From contig CAMPCG010000007.1 of NCBI GenBank assembly GCA_946644025.1, forward strand, positions 1 through 24,678: a DNA stretch of 24,678 nt, given 5' to 3'. The position numbers were made by a program, and so were the translations under genes. Numbering within the stretch: position 1 is the stretch's first letter; every line of letters starts with the position of its first letter. The DNA is from an uncultured Prevotellaceae bacterium (GTDB lineage Bacteria > Bacteroidota > Bacteroidia > Bacteroidales > Bacteroidaceae). Below are positions 1-6,862 of the stretch, piece after piece. The notes beneath the pieces are model-generated. The model saw nothing but the letters and a program-made list of their open reading frames with translations. It had not been told where the DNA came from and did not search any database.

Positions 1-2
1 TG

Positions 3-995
3 CCCGCCATAGCCGCCGTGACCATCCTCTCGAAGCTGCAGGGCGACGTGCGCAACGCCGAGAAAGAGGTGCTGCACACACTCGTGCAGAACATCGACGT
101 GAAGGACATACGCGTAAACCTGCTCGAAGCCTTCGTCATACCCAACTCGCAGACCATCGTGCAGGGCGACAAGTTCTCGGCGAAAATCGTCATGGCCGCC
201 GTAGACACCACCCAGGTGCCCGACATCTACATCGGCGGGAAGAAGATGGACCTGAAGGACAACACCTACGAGATGATTTGCGGACGCACCGGCGACTTCA
301 CCCTCTCGGGCTGGATAGAGACCGTCAACGGCAACGGCGACAAGCTGCGCCGCGACTTTGAGCAGAAGTACACCGTCGTGGAGCCGTCGGCAACGGTCTC
401 CGCCGACCTCACCCGTATGCTCTACGCCGGCTACTCGAACCCCATCAGCGTCTCCGTGCCCGGCGTACCCCTGAACAAGGTTTCGGCCTCGATGACCAAC
501 GGCACTCTGACGCCCAGCGGCCCCGGCAAGTACATCGCCAAGCCGTCGAAGATAGGTCAGGACGCCGTCATCACCGTCACCTCGACCAATACCGGCCGGC
601 CGCAGACCATGGGCTCGTTCACCTTCCGCGTGCGCAAGCTGCCCGACCCCACACCCTTCATCAACGTTAAAGACGAGGGCGGCAACCCCTCGCGCTTCAA
701 GGGCGGAAACATGGGCAAGGCCGGACTGCTCGGAGCCGAGGTGCTCGGAGCCGCCATCGACGACGGCATCCTGGACATCAACTTCCAGGTGCGCTCCTTC
801 CAGACCGTGTTCTTCGACAACATGGGTAACGCAAAGCCCATCAACAGCGACGGACCGCGATTCTCGGCAGCACAGAAAGACCAGTTCCGCAAACTCTCGC
901 GCGGACGCCGCTTCTACATCTCCAGCGTTGTGGCAGTAGGCCCCGACGGCATAGAGCGCACGCTGACCAGCGTCATGGAGATAAAGGTACAGTAA
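3..995 (+). CDS. gldM: GldM, type IX secretion motor subunit (3' part; start lies outside the window)
   Basis: GldM is the inner-membrane protein that, with GldL, forms the proton-driven motor of the type IX secretion system and spans the periplasm toward the GldK/GldN ring. The reading frame is open from the first bases, so this is a 5'-truncated gene. About 330 C-terminal residues are present, against roughly 510-520 for the family. The first visible residues (PAIAAVTILSKLQGDVRNAE) are the conserved segment after the N-terminal transmembrane helix. The rest is beta-rich periplasmic repeat domains, including IPNSQTIVQGDKFSAKIV and a proline/glycine-rich part. A GTG at 18 is only an internal valine codon, not a start. 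gldN follows after 13 nt, giving the standard gldM-gldN order. Identification is by family resemblance and gene order and is strong. Confidence 0.95.
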   Translation, partial: PAIAAVTILSKLQGDVRNAEKEVLHTLVQNIDVKDIRVNLLEAFVIPNSQTIVQGDKFSAKIVMAAVDTTQVPDIYIGGKKMDLKDNTYEMICGRTGDFTLSGWIETVNGNGDKLRRDFEQKYTVVEPSATVSADLTRMLYAGYSNPISVSVPGVPLNKVSASMTNGTLTPSGPGKYIAKPSKIGQDAVITVTSTNTGRPQTMGSFTFRVRKLPDPTPFINVKDEGGNPSRFKGGNMGKAGLLGAEVLGAAIDDGILDINFQVRSFQTVFFDNMGNAKPINSDGPRFSAAQKDQFRKLSRGRRFYISSVVAVGPDGIERTLTSVMEIKVQ

Positions 996-1008
996 ACGGA
1001 ATACAATT

Positions 1009-2103
1009 ATGAACAGAATAAACGGTACAGATATGACGAAGAGTTGTCTGATGAAAGTGGTACTGATATTTATCACCTTCACCTTTTCCCTTACCACTTC
1101 TACGGCCCAGCCAAAGCGTAGCCGGCTGCAGCAGCAACAGCAGCAGGCGCAGCAGGGCAGCAACACCCAGGGCGGCATGACGCAGCGCATGCAGCTGCTC
1201 TATCCCACGACGGTAGACATGCCCGAAGAGGTGGTGTGGCGCCGCGACATCTACCGCGAGCTCGACCTCAACGAGGAGGAGAACGCCGGACTCTACGACC
1301 CCGTGGAGCCACAGGGGAAACGGCTCAACCTCTTCACCTACGTGTTCAAGCTGGCCCTCAACGGCTACATACCCGTCTATGAGTACAACCTCGACGGAAA
1401 CGAGAACCTGGAAGCAACGGCGAAGGTGGACATGAAGACCATCCTCGACAACTACCACATCTTCTACGAGGAGAAGGACGGAAAGATAAGGGTGGACAAC
1501 AGCGACATTCCCTCTGCCGAGGTGAAGATGTACTACCTCAAGGAGAGCGCCTACTTCGACCAGGCCAACTCCAGCTTCCACATCAAGCCCATCGCCTTCT
1601 GCCCCGTGATGCTCCGCGAGGACGACTTCGGCGGAGAGGCAGCCAAGTACCCCCTCTTCTGGGTGAAGTACTCCGAGGTCGAGCCCTATCTCAGCCGTCA
1701 GTCGGTGAAGACCAGCGACTACAACGACGCCGCCCAGATGACCATGGGCGACTACTTCACCCGCAACAAGTATAAGGGCAAAATCTACAAGACCGCCAAC
1801 CGCCTGGGCAAGACGCTGGCACAGATTGCCGGCAACGACTCGACCAAATACTCCGAGGAGCAGAAGCGCATCGAGGCCGAGCTGGAAGCCTTCCGCAAAA
1901 ACATCTTTGGCGACAAGGCAAAGCAGGACTCCATCGACAGCCTTGCCAATCTTGACCCCAAGCAGCTCAAAGCCCTCAGAAAGGAGCGCAGCCGCGGCTC
2001 GAAGGACAAGACCAGCCGCGTAAGGAAGAGCAAGTCGTCGTCGGGAGGTTCGTCAGGCGGCTCGGGTTCTGCCAGAGTCTCCGTCAGGCGTGAGCGCCAT
2101 TGA
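1009..2103 (+). CDS. gldN: GldN, type IX secretion outer-ring protein
   Basis: GldN pairs with the lipoprotein GldK in the periplasmic ring of the type IX secretion system, under the outer membrane. The protein is 364 residues. A signal peptide with core VVLIFITFTFSLTTSTA ends near Ala-Gln. A Gln-rich stretch (about residues 40-52) follows, then the GldN core with MPEEVVWRRDIYRELDL and LNLFTYVFKLALNGYIPVYE. The last 45 residues or so are a Lys/Arg/Ser/Gly-rich low-complexity tail. The ATG at 1009 is used. In-frame ATGs at 1033 and 1051 would give a more ordinary signal-peptide n-region and cannot be excluded. It lies 13 nt after gldM and is surely co-transcribed with it. A hairpin overlaps the stop codon. 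Confidence 0.95.
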   Translation: MNRINGTDMTKSCLMKVVLIFITFTFSLTTSTAQPKRSRLQQQQQQAQQGSNTQGGMTQRMQLLYPTTVDMPEEVVWRRDIYRELDLNEEENAGLYDPVEPQGKRLNLFTYVFKLALNGYIPVYEYNLDGNENLEATAKVDMKTILDNYHIFYEEKDGKIRVDNSDIPSAEVKMYYLKESAYFDQANSSFHIKPIAFCPVMLREDDFGGEAAKYPLFWVKYSEVEPYLSRQSVKTSDYNDAAQMTMGDYFTRNKYKGKIYKTANRLGKTLAQIAGNDSTKYSEEQKRIEAELEAFRKNIFGDKAKQDSIDSLANLDPKQLKALRKERSRGSKDKTSRVRKSKSSSGGSSGGSGSARVSVRRERH

Positions 2104-2142
2104 TGATTGTCGATTTACTAATTCCCGGTTTTCGACATCATC
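2102..2142 (+). terminator. Hairpin at the gldN stop, possible operon end
   Basis: GATGATTGTCGA (2102-2113) pairs with TCGACATCATC (2132-2142) across an 18-nt loop, giving an 11-bp stem with one bulged T. It overlaps the gldN stop codon. The following bases are a C run, not a T run, so this is not a textbook intrinsic terminator. It may protect the 3' end or attenuate read-through into the GH43 gene. Confidence 0.35.
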
Positions 2143-2176
2143 CCCCCCACGAAATCCACTCATACCCCCATCAATT

Positions 2177-3883
2177 ATGAAAAACATCCCAACACTTAAA
2201 GGCTGTCTGTGCATGGCAGCCTTTTTGCCGTTAATGGCCACGGCCCAGTATCGTTCGGAGGTGTGGTGTCCCGACAATGGCGACGGCACCTACACCAACC
2301 CAGTCATCAATGCCGACTACAGCGACCCCGACGTGTGCGCGGGCCCCAGCGGTGAAGACTTCTACATGACGGCCTCGTCGTTCCAGTGTACGCCCGGCCT
2401 GCCCATCCTCCATTCCCGCGACCTGGTGAACTGGACCATTGTGGGCTACGCGCTGAAGGAGCTCTACACCGGGCGCCCCGACCTCATCCGCCACTTCAGC
2501 ACCCCTCAGCACGGCAACGGCGTGTGGGCACCGTCCATCCGCTATCACGACGGCGAGTACTACATCTACTGGGGCGACCCCGACAACGGCGTCTTCATGG
2601 TGAAGACCCGTGGCGGCGACCCTGCCGGAGAGTGGGAGGCCCCCGTCTGCGTCATCGAGGGTAAGGGATACATCGACACCACGCCGCTGTGGGACGACGA
2701 CGGCCGTTGCTACATGGTCAATGGCTGGGCCAACAGCCGCGCCAAGTATGCCAGCGTGCTCACCGTCAGGGAGCTGTCGGCAGACGGCACCCGCGCCATC
2801 GGCCAGCCCGTCATCGTCTTCGACGGCAACGGCAACGAGAACCGCACCTGCGAGGGCCCCAAGTTCTACAAGCGCGACGGGTGGTATTGGATTCTGTGCC
2901 CCGCCGGCGGTGTGCCCGAAGGCTTCCAGCTGGCCATGCGCAGCAAAAGCCCCTACGGCCCCTACGAGCACAAGGTCGTGCTGCAGCAGGGCAAGAGTGC
3001 CGTCAACGGCCCCCATCAGGGCGGATGGGTACACACGAAGCACGGCGAGGACTGGTTCCTCCACTTCCAGGACAAGGAAGCCTACGGCCGCGTGGTACAC
3101 CTGAACCCCGTGGACTGGAGCACCGGCTGGCCCGTCATGGGCAAGAAGGGCGAGCCTGTCACCACCTACAAGAAGCCGGCCGTCTCCGCAAGCCTCTCCC
3201 AGCAGGGCATCGTCAATCCCGCAGAGAGCGACGAGTTCAACGCGCCGTCGCTGGGCAAGCAGTGGCAGTGGCAGGCCAACTACGACGAGAAGTTCGGCGT
3301 GCCCACCGCCTTCGGCACCTTCCGCCTCTACACCCACAAGCTCGAGAAGGACAGCAAGAACCTGTTCCTCGTGCCCAACATGCTCCTGCAGAAGACCCCT
3401 GCCGACCAGTTCACGGCCACGGCAAAGCTGCGCTTCACGTCGAAGGCCGACGGACAGTTTGGCGGCCTCATCATGATGGGCCTCGACTACTCCGCCCTCG
3501 TCGTCAGGCGCGTGGGCAGCGAGTTCCAGCTGGTGCAGATGACCTGCAAGGCCGCTGACAAGGGTAAGCCCCAGACCGAGACCGTACTCGCCACGCTGAA
3601 GCCCACGGCCGAGGACAAGATTACGTACAAGCCCGGTCTGCACGAAGACATCTACCTGCGCCTCAAGGTGAGCAACGCCGAGGCCGGTGTGGCCCATGGC
3701 GGCAAGCCCCTGGTGCGTTTCTCCTACAGCCCGGACGGGAAGAAGTGGACAGACTGCGGCGAGGAATTTCAGATGCGTCAGGGCAAATGGATAGGCGCTA
3801 AGTTCGGCTTCGTCAGCGCCGAGACCGACCCCAGTGTAGACCGCGGATGGGTCGAGGCCGACTGGATAAGAGTTACGAAATAA
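2177..3883 (+). CDS. Secreted family 43 glycoside hydrolase (beta-xylosidase / alpha-L-arabinofuranosidase type)
   Basis: An inverting exo-hydrolase of GH43, expected to release xylose or arabinose from plant xylan or arabinan side chains in the periplasm or at the cell surface. The 568-residue protein starts at the ATG at 2177, because a signal peptide follows at once (MKNIPTLKGCLCMAAFLPLM, cleavage near ATA-Q). An upstream in-frame ATG at 2090 would only add a non-signal extension overlapping gldN. The five-bladed propeller fills residues 38-350. It has the base in NADYSDPDV (Asp50), the pKa modulator in YIDTTPLWDDDG (Asp167) and the acid in CEGPKFY (Glu226). Residues 365-568 form a C-terminal concanavalin-like beta-sandwich typical of beta-xylosidase-like GH43. 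No type IX C-terminal sorting domain is visible. The exact substrate cannot be read from sequence. Confidence 0.92.
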   Translation: MKNIPTLKGCLCMAAFLPLMATAQYRSEVWCPDNGDGTYTNPVINADYSDPDVCAGPSGEDFYMTASSFQCTPGLPILHSRDLVNWTIVGYALKELYTGRPDLIRHFSTPQHGNGVWAPSIRYHDGEYYIYWGDPDNGVFMVKTRGGDPAGEWEAPVCVIEGKGYIDTTPLWDDDGRCYMVNGWANSRAKYASVLTVRELSADGTRAIGQPVIVFDGNGNENRTCEGPKFYKRDGWYWILCPAGGVPEGFQLAMRSKSPYGPYEHKVVLQQGKSAVNGPHQGGWVHTKHGEDWFLHFQDKEAYGRVVHLNPVDWSTGWPVMGKKGEPVTTYKKPAVSASLSQQGIVNPAESDEFNAPSLGKQWQWQANYDEKFGVPTAFGTFRLYTHKLEKDSKNLFLVPNMLLQKTPADQFTATAKLRFTSKADGQFGGLIMMGLDYSALVVRRVGSEFQLVQMTCKAADKGKPQTETVLATLKPTAEDKITYKPGLHEDIYLRLKVSNAEAGVAHGGKPLVRFSYSPDGKKWTDCGEEFQMRQGKWIGAKFGFVSAETDPSVDRGWVEADWIRVTK

Positions 3884-3888
3884 AAAAG

Positions 3889-4052
3889 CCAGGCCCCCAC
3901 CAACCTCCCCCCGAGGGGGAGGCTATTGCCCAAACAAGGCCCAAACCAGGCCCCCACCAACCTCCCCCCGAGGGGGAGGCTATTGCCCAAACAAGGCCCA
4001 AACCAGGCCCCCACCAACCTCCCCCCGAGGGGGAGGCTATTGCCCAAGCAAA
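3889..4052 (+). repeat. Three tandem 57-nt units built on a C-rich palindrome
   Basis: Copies begin at 3889, 3946 and 4003 with an exact 57-nt period; the third is incomplete at its end. Each holds ACCTCCCCCCGAGGGGGAGG, whose centre CCTCCCC/GGGGAGG folds back on itself, followed by CTATTGCCC. The first two copies are practically identical. Because 57 is a multiple of 3, all frames stay open and give repetitive spurious peptides. The array lies just past the GH43 stop, between convergent genes, as REP-type palindromes often do. Confidence 0.9.
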
Positions 4053-4104
4053 GTTACCTAAAGTCCAATCATTACCCCCGTGGGGAAAAATTCGGACAGT
4101 CTGA

Positions 4105-4142
4105 GCAATAGCCTCCCCCTCGGGGGGAGGTTGGTGGGGGCC
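4105..4142 (-). repeat. Inverted fourth copy of the 57-nt unit core
   Basis: These 38 bases are the exact reverse complement of the core of each upstream unit (GGCCCCCACCAACC through GGCTATTGC). The third direct copy and this copy could form a 38-bp stem closing a loop of about 60 nt that contains TTACCCCCGTGGGGAAAAATT. Confidence 0.9.
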
Positions 4143-4151
4143 GGTACATAC

Positions 4152-4290
4152 GAAAAAAAGGAAACCTTCGCAGGCTTCCTTTTCTTTTTCAAATGCTTGT
4201 TTGAGCAAATGAATGTTTCGCGGGAATGTGTATGTCTCACGACATTCAGATTCCACAATTTAACCTTAATAATCTAATACCATGAAAAAC
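4152..4290 (-). ncRNA. Candidate small RNA between convergent genes
   Basis: On the minus strand a promoter (TTTG at 4327-4330, TACCTTTG at 4297-4304) faces away from the ATPase stop and has no convincing reading frame downstream. About 138 nt later lies a strong intrinsic terminator (4153-4183). In between, GGAAT-CTGA-ATGTC-GTGA-GACAT-ACAC-ATTCC (4225-4255 region) folds as two stacked 5-bp helices with an internal loop and a GTGA tetraloop. Promoter, structured body and terminator together suggest an independent small RNA. The longest frames here start at TTG or GTG and run into the repeat cluster, so a protein is unlikely. No known RNA family was recognised. Confidence 0.45.
4153..4189. terminator. 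Bidirectional intrinsic terminator
   Basis: AAAAGGAA-a-CCT-tcgc-AGG-c-TTCCTTTT (4156-4183) is an 11-bp stem with one mismatch and a TCGC loop. A-rich and T-rich flanks give a U tract on either strand (TTTTCTTTTT on plus, TTTTTTT on minus). It can end GH43 read-through from the left and the candidate small RNA or ATPase transcript from the right. Confidence 0.75.
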
Positions 4291-4296
4291 ACGTTG

Positions 4297-4330
4297 CAAA
4301 GGTACATATAATTTTGTAATAATGTGCAAA
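4297..4330 (-). promoter_or_regulatory. Bacteroidetes-type promoter for the candidate small RNA
   Basis: Read on the minus strand: TTTG (4330-4327), 22 nt, TACCTTTG (4304-4297). This matches the Bacteroidetes -33/-7 pattern, with a spacer 2 nt longer than the 20 nt seen at the divergent pair near 11224-11322. It lies about 20 nt after the ATPase stop, so it is a separate unit. Confidence 0.5.
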
Positions 4331-4349
4331 ATTTATAAAAAAGTTAAGG

Positions 4350-6422
4350 TTATTTAACTATATTAAGTGCCCTCATGGCATTTAGCACGGCCAGGACGGT
4401 CACTCCCACGTCTGCAAAGACAGCCATCCACATTGTGGCGAGCCCCATGGTAGCCAGGAGCAGCACGGCGACTTTCACGCCTATGGCCAGAGCCACGTTT
4501 TGTCGTGCTATGCGCAGCGTTCTTTTAGCGATGGCTATGGCCGTAGCCACCTTCGACGGCTGGTCGTCCATCACCACCACGTCGGCGGCCTCTATGGCGG
4601 CGTCGCTGCCCAGTCCGCCCATGGCAATGCCCACATCGGCGCGCGCCAGCACCGGTGCATCGTTGATGCCGTCGCCCACGAAGGCCACCGTCCCGCCGTC
4701 TTTTCCCCTTCCGTCGCTGCGTTCCTGCAGCGCTTCGATGTAGCGCGTCTTGTCGGCGGGTAGCAGTCCTGCGTGCCACTCGTCCATGCCCAGGCCGTCG
4801 GCCACCTTGGCTGCCACGTCGGCATGGTCGCCGGTGAGCATCACCGTGCGCTTCACGCCCAGCTGCCGCAGCCTCTGAATGGACTCCGCGCTGTCGGCTT
4901 TCAGCGTGTCGCCCGCAACGATGTGGCCCACATAGCGCCCGTCGATGGCCACATGGACGATGGTGCCCGTGTCGTCAGCGCAGGTACGCCACTCGGCCCC
5001 CACGGCCTCCATCATCTTCTCGTTGCCCACCGACACCTCCATCGTGCGCGGTGTGTCAGCGCCTGAGTGCGCCTCCGCCAACGTCACCTTGGCCCGTATG
5101 CCGTGGCCGGCCACCTCCGTCACCTCCGTCACCGTGCAACCGTCGGTGCTCGCCTCCGGACAAGCCTGGCGCAGTGCAGCTCCGATGGGGTGTGCAGAGT
5201 GGTGCTCCGCGTGGGCAGCCACATGCAACAGGTGCTCGGCCAGCGTCGCCGCCCCGGCAGCGTGGACGGCGTCTACGGCAAACCGTCCCTGCGTCAGCGT
5301 GCCCGTCTTGTCGAAGACCACGGTGTCCACCTTTGCCAGCACGTCCATGAAGTTGGCCCCCTTCACCAGTATTCCCCTGCGCGATGCTCCGCCAATGCCT
5401 GCGAAGAACGTGAGCGGCACCGAGATGACCAGCGCACAGGGACACGAAACGACGAGGAAAATCAATGCGCGGTGGAGCCAGGTAGTCAGTGTTTCGAGAA
5501 ATGAGAAATGATAAATGATAAATGAGAATAGTGGCGGCAGGACGGCCAGCGCCACGGCGGCCATCACCACGACGGGCGTATAGACGCGGGCAAAGCGCGT
5601 GATAAACGCCTCGCTCTTCGACTTGTGCTCCACGGCGTCCTCCACCAGGCTAATCATCTTTGCCACGGTGCTCTCGCCATATTCTTTAGATGTACGCACG
5701 CGCACCACCCCCGACAGGTTGATGCAGCCCGAGAGCACCGCGTCGCCCTCGGCGGCATCGCGCGGCACACTCTCGCCCGTCAGCGCGGCGGTGTCCAGGC
5801 TTGTCGAGCCCTCCACGACGATGCCGTCGAGCGGCACCTTCTCGCCGGGGCGAATCTCGATGATGCTCCCCACGGCCACCGCCTCAGGATGAACGTCCTG
5901 CCCCCCGTTGTCGGGGGTTATCAGGTGGGCCACGTCGGGCCTGACGTCCATCAGCTGGGCGATGCTCCGCCGGCTCTGACCCTCGGCATACTCCTCGAAC
6001 AGCTCGCCCACGAGGAAGAAGAGCATGACGAACACCGCCTCGGGAAACTCCGTCTCGGCACCGGGCATGAACCCGATGAGCAGGGCCCCCATCGTGGCCA
6101 CCGACATGAGGAAGTGCTCGTTGAACACATCACCGTGCATAACTCCCTCGGCGGCCTCCCTCAACGTGCCATGACCGGCCGCGAGGTAGGGCACGAGATA
6201 GACCAGCAGCAACTGCCACGTCGTCAGCCCGGGGCAGCACCGCTCCACCGTCACTGCCGCCACCAGTAGCAACGCCGCAATGACTATCTGCCACAGCTGA
6301 CGGCGCAGCCCGCCCTCGTGGTGCTCGTGGTGGTGGTCGTGATGACCATGCTCGTGGTGGTGGTCATGGTGACCATGCTCGTGTACGTGATGACACTCAC
6401 ATCTGCATTGTTCCTTTTCCAT
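4350..6422 (-). CDS. P1B-type heavy-metal ATPase, Zn/Cd/Pb efflux class, His-rich N-terminus
   Basis: An inner-membrane pump expected to export Zn(II), Cd(II) or Pb(II) using ATP. The 690-residue protein begins with a tail of about 36 residues made mostly of His, Glu and Asp (HEHGHHDHHHEHGHHDHHHE) plus a CRCEC cluster. There is no N-terminal HMA domain. All core motifs are present: TGES (215-218), CPC in SCPCALVISVPL (327-329), DKTGTLT with phosphorylated Asp371, HP (411-412), MLTGD and GDGINDAP (583-590). The last helix has DVGVTVLAVLNAMR, as in ZntA/CadA proteins. The start is supported by AAGGAAAT just upstream. Residues 298-309, before helix M6, come from a 35-nt heptamer repeat inserted in frame. 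Expression is probably metal-controlled: a 17-bp palindrome lies at the -33 position. Confidence 0.95.
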   Translation of the reverse strand: MEKEQCRCECHHVHEHGHHDHHHEHGHHDHHHEHHEGGLRRQLWQIVIAALLLVAAVTVERCCPGLTTWQLLLVYLVPYLAAGHGTLREAAEGVMHGDVFNEHFLMSVATMGALLIGFMPGAETEFPEAVFVMLFFLVGELFEEYAEGQSRRSIAQLMDVRPDVAHLITPDNGGQDVHPEAVAVGSIIEIRPGEKVPLDGIVVEGSTSLDTAALTGESVPRDAAEGDAVLSGCINLSGVVRVRTSKEYGESTVAKMISLVEDAVEHKSKSEAFITRFARVYTPVVVMAAVALAVLPPLFSFIIYHFSFLETLTTWLHRALIFLVVSCPCALVISVPLTFFAGIGGASRRGILVKGANFMDVLAKVDTVVFDKTGTLTQGRFAVDAVHAAGAATLAEHLLHVAAHAEHHSAHPIGAALRQACPEASTDGCTVTEVTEVAGHGIRAKVTLAEAHSGADTPRTMEVSVGNEKMMEAVGAEWRTCADDTGTIVHVAIDGRYVGHIVAGDTLKADSAESIQRLRQLGVKRTVMLTGDHADVAAKVADGLGMDEWHAGLLPADKTRYIEALQERSDGRGKDGGTVAFVGDGINDAPVLARADVGIAMGGLGSDAAIEAADVVVMDDQPSKVATAIAIAKRTLRIARQNVALAIGVKVAVLLLATMGLATMWMAVFADVGVTVLAVLNAMRALNIVK
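5496..5530 (-). repeat. Five heptanucleotide units inside the ATPase frame
   Basis: Five 7-nt units (plus strand GAGAAAT, GAGAAAT, GATAAAT, GATAAAT, GAGAATA) fill exactly 35 nt. On the coding strand they read TCATTTM-like and encode SFIIYHFSFLE. They lie between PPLF and TTWLHRALIFLVVSCPC, where related ATPases have a short loop. The A/T-rich composition contrasts sharply with the GC-rich gene. Confidence 0.85.
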
Positions 6423-6454
6423 ATTTCCTTCTTAATCAGAATAGTATTACACCG

Positions 6455-6544
6455 CTTTGCCGTAGGAGGCGACGTGTCTCACGTCGCAACAATCCGCTGA
6501 AATGCGACGTGAGACACGTCGCCTCCTACTTGTGCGCTGCAAAG
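6455..6544 (-). repeat. 90-nt leader hairpin element, copy 1 (5' leader of the ATPase)
   Basis: Read toward the ATPase: CTTTGC, a 10-nt spacer AGCGCACAAG, a 66-nt hairpin (6528-6463), two bases, GCAAAG. The hairpin has 25-nt perfect arms that start TAGGAGGCGACGTG; A-T pairs extend them to 27. The loop is about 16 nt. Each arm itself contains GCGACGTG-tct-CACGTCGC, a smaller hairpin. CTTTGC overlaps the -7 box TACCTTTG, so the hairpin begins about where transcription should. It ends about 40 nt before the ATG. Copy 2 (11318-11407) has the same 90-nt plan. Confidence 0.9.
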
Positions 6545-6547
6545 GTA
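6540..6547 (-). promoter_or_regulatory. -7 box of the ATPase promoter
   Basis: TACCTTTG on the minus strand matches TAnnTTTG. No TTTG stands at the expected 20-nt distance; that site (6568-6571) lies inside the palindrome at 6559-6575. The nearest TTTG (6576-6573) is 25 nt away. The weak -33 suggests activator dependence. Confidence 0.6.
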
Positions 6548-6558
6548 CGGCGAAAGAA

Positions 6559-6575
6559 TTGCAACCCGGTTGCAA
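6559..6575. promoter_or_regulatory. 17-bp perfect palindrome, candidate operator of the ATPase
   Basis: TTGCAACC-C-GGTTGCAA is a perfect inverted repeat with 8-nt arms. It covers the position where the -33 element should be and lies 12 nt upstream of the -7 box. This is a plausible site for a dimeric metal-responsive regulator. No regulator gene is in the window, so its identity is unknown. Confidence 0.55.
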
Positions 6576-6600
6576 ACTGGCGCACCCATATTTGCTTACA

Positions 6601-6666
6601 GGGATAAGTGCCACTTTTCTCTGGGATAAGTGCCACTTTCCTCTGGGATAAGTGCTACTTTTCTCA
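6601..6666. repeat. Three tandem 22-nt repeats upstream of the ATPase promoter
   Basis: Units at 6601, 6623 and 6645 read GGGATAAGTGCCACTTTTCT with small changes. Each contains AAGTG-c-CACTT (one mismatch in the third). A 22-nt period places the palindromes on one face of the helix about two turns apart, as in an operator array. A simple minisatellite is the alternative. Confidence 0.8.
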
Positions 6667-6725
6667 CAGGAAGGAAGCATATAACTCATGCAAGCAAGGC
6701 GGCGTGAGAGCAGGAAAGTGAGGGC

Positions 6726-6809
6726 GGGGAGAAGGCCTTTTTTAATGGGCGGGGTACAATATTCGGGGGAGAAGGCCGTTTTTAAAGGGTGATGGCGGGA
6801 AAACCGCCA
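6726..6809. repeat. Pair of 40-nt-spaced imperfect repeats and a short hairpin
   Basis: GGGGAGAAGGCC followed by a T run, AA and GGG occurs at 6726 and again at 6766. After the second copy, TGGCGG-GAAAA-CCGCCA (6793-6809) forms a 6-bp hairpin. No T tract follows, so a terminator is doubtful. Together with the repeat and operator features to its left this accounts for most of the 440-nt gap between the ATPase and flippase starts. Confidence 0.5.
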
Positions 6810-6862
6810 AGCGCGGGGGGCTTGGATGATGGATGACTAATATTGAGAACACGTAAGAAATC

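Noticed and set aside
2090..2176. Upstream ATG for the GH43 gene
   Set aside because: It adds 29 hydrophilic residues before a perfect signal peptide and overlaps gldN.
2231..3697. Long minus-strand open frame (488 codons) opposite the GH43 gene
   Set aside because: It is Val/Leu/Ala/Gly-rich with no recognisable domain and lies fully antisense to a gene with intact catalytic motifs. GC-rich DNA gives such frames by chance.
3889..4052. Possible CRISPR array
   Set aside because: The whole 57-nt unit repeats with no variable spacers, and there are no cas genes. The same reasoning excludes the 8-, 21- and 22-nt arrays.
3847..4104. Repetitive peptides from frames through the 57-nt repeats, on both strands
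   Set aside because: The period is a multiple of 3, so every frame stays open. The peptides only mirror the palindrome.
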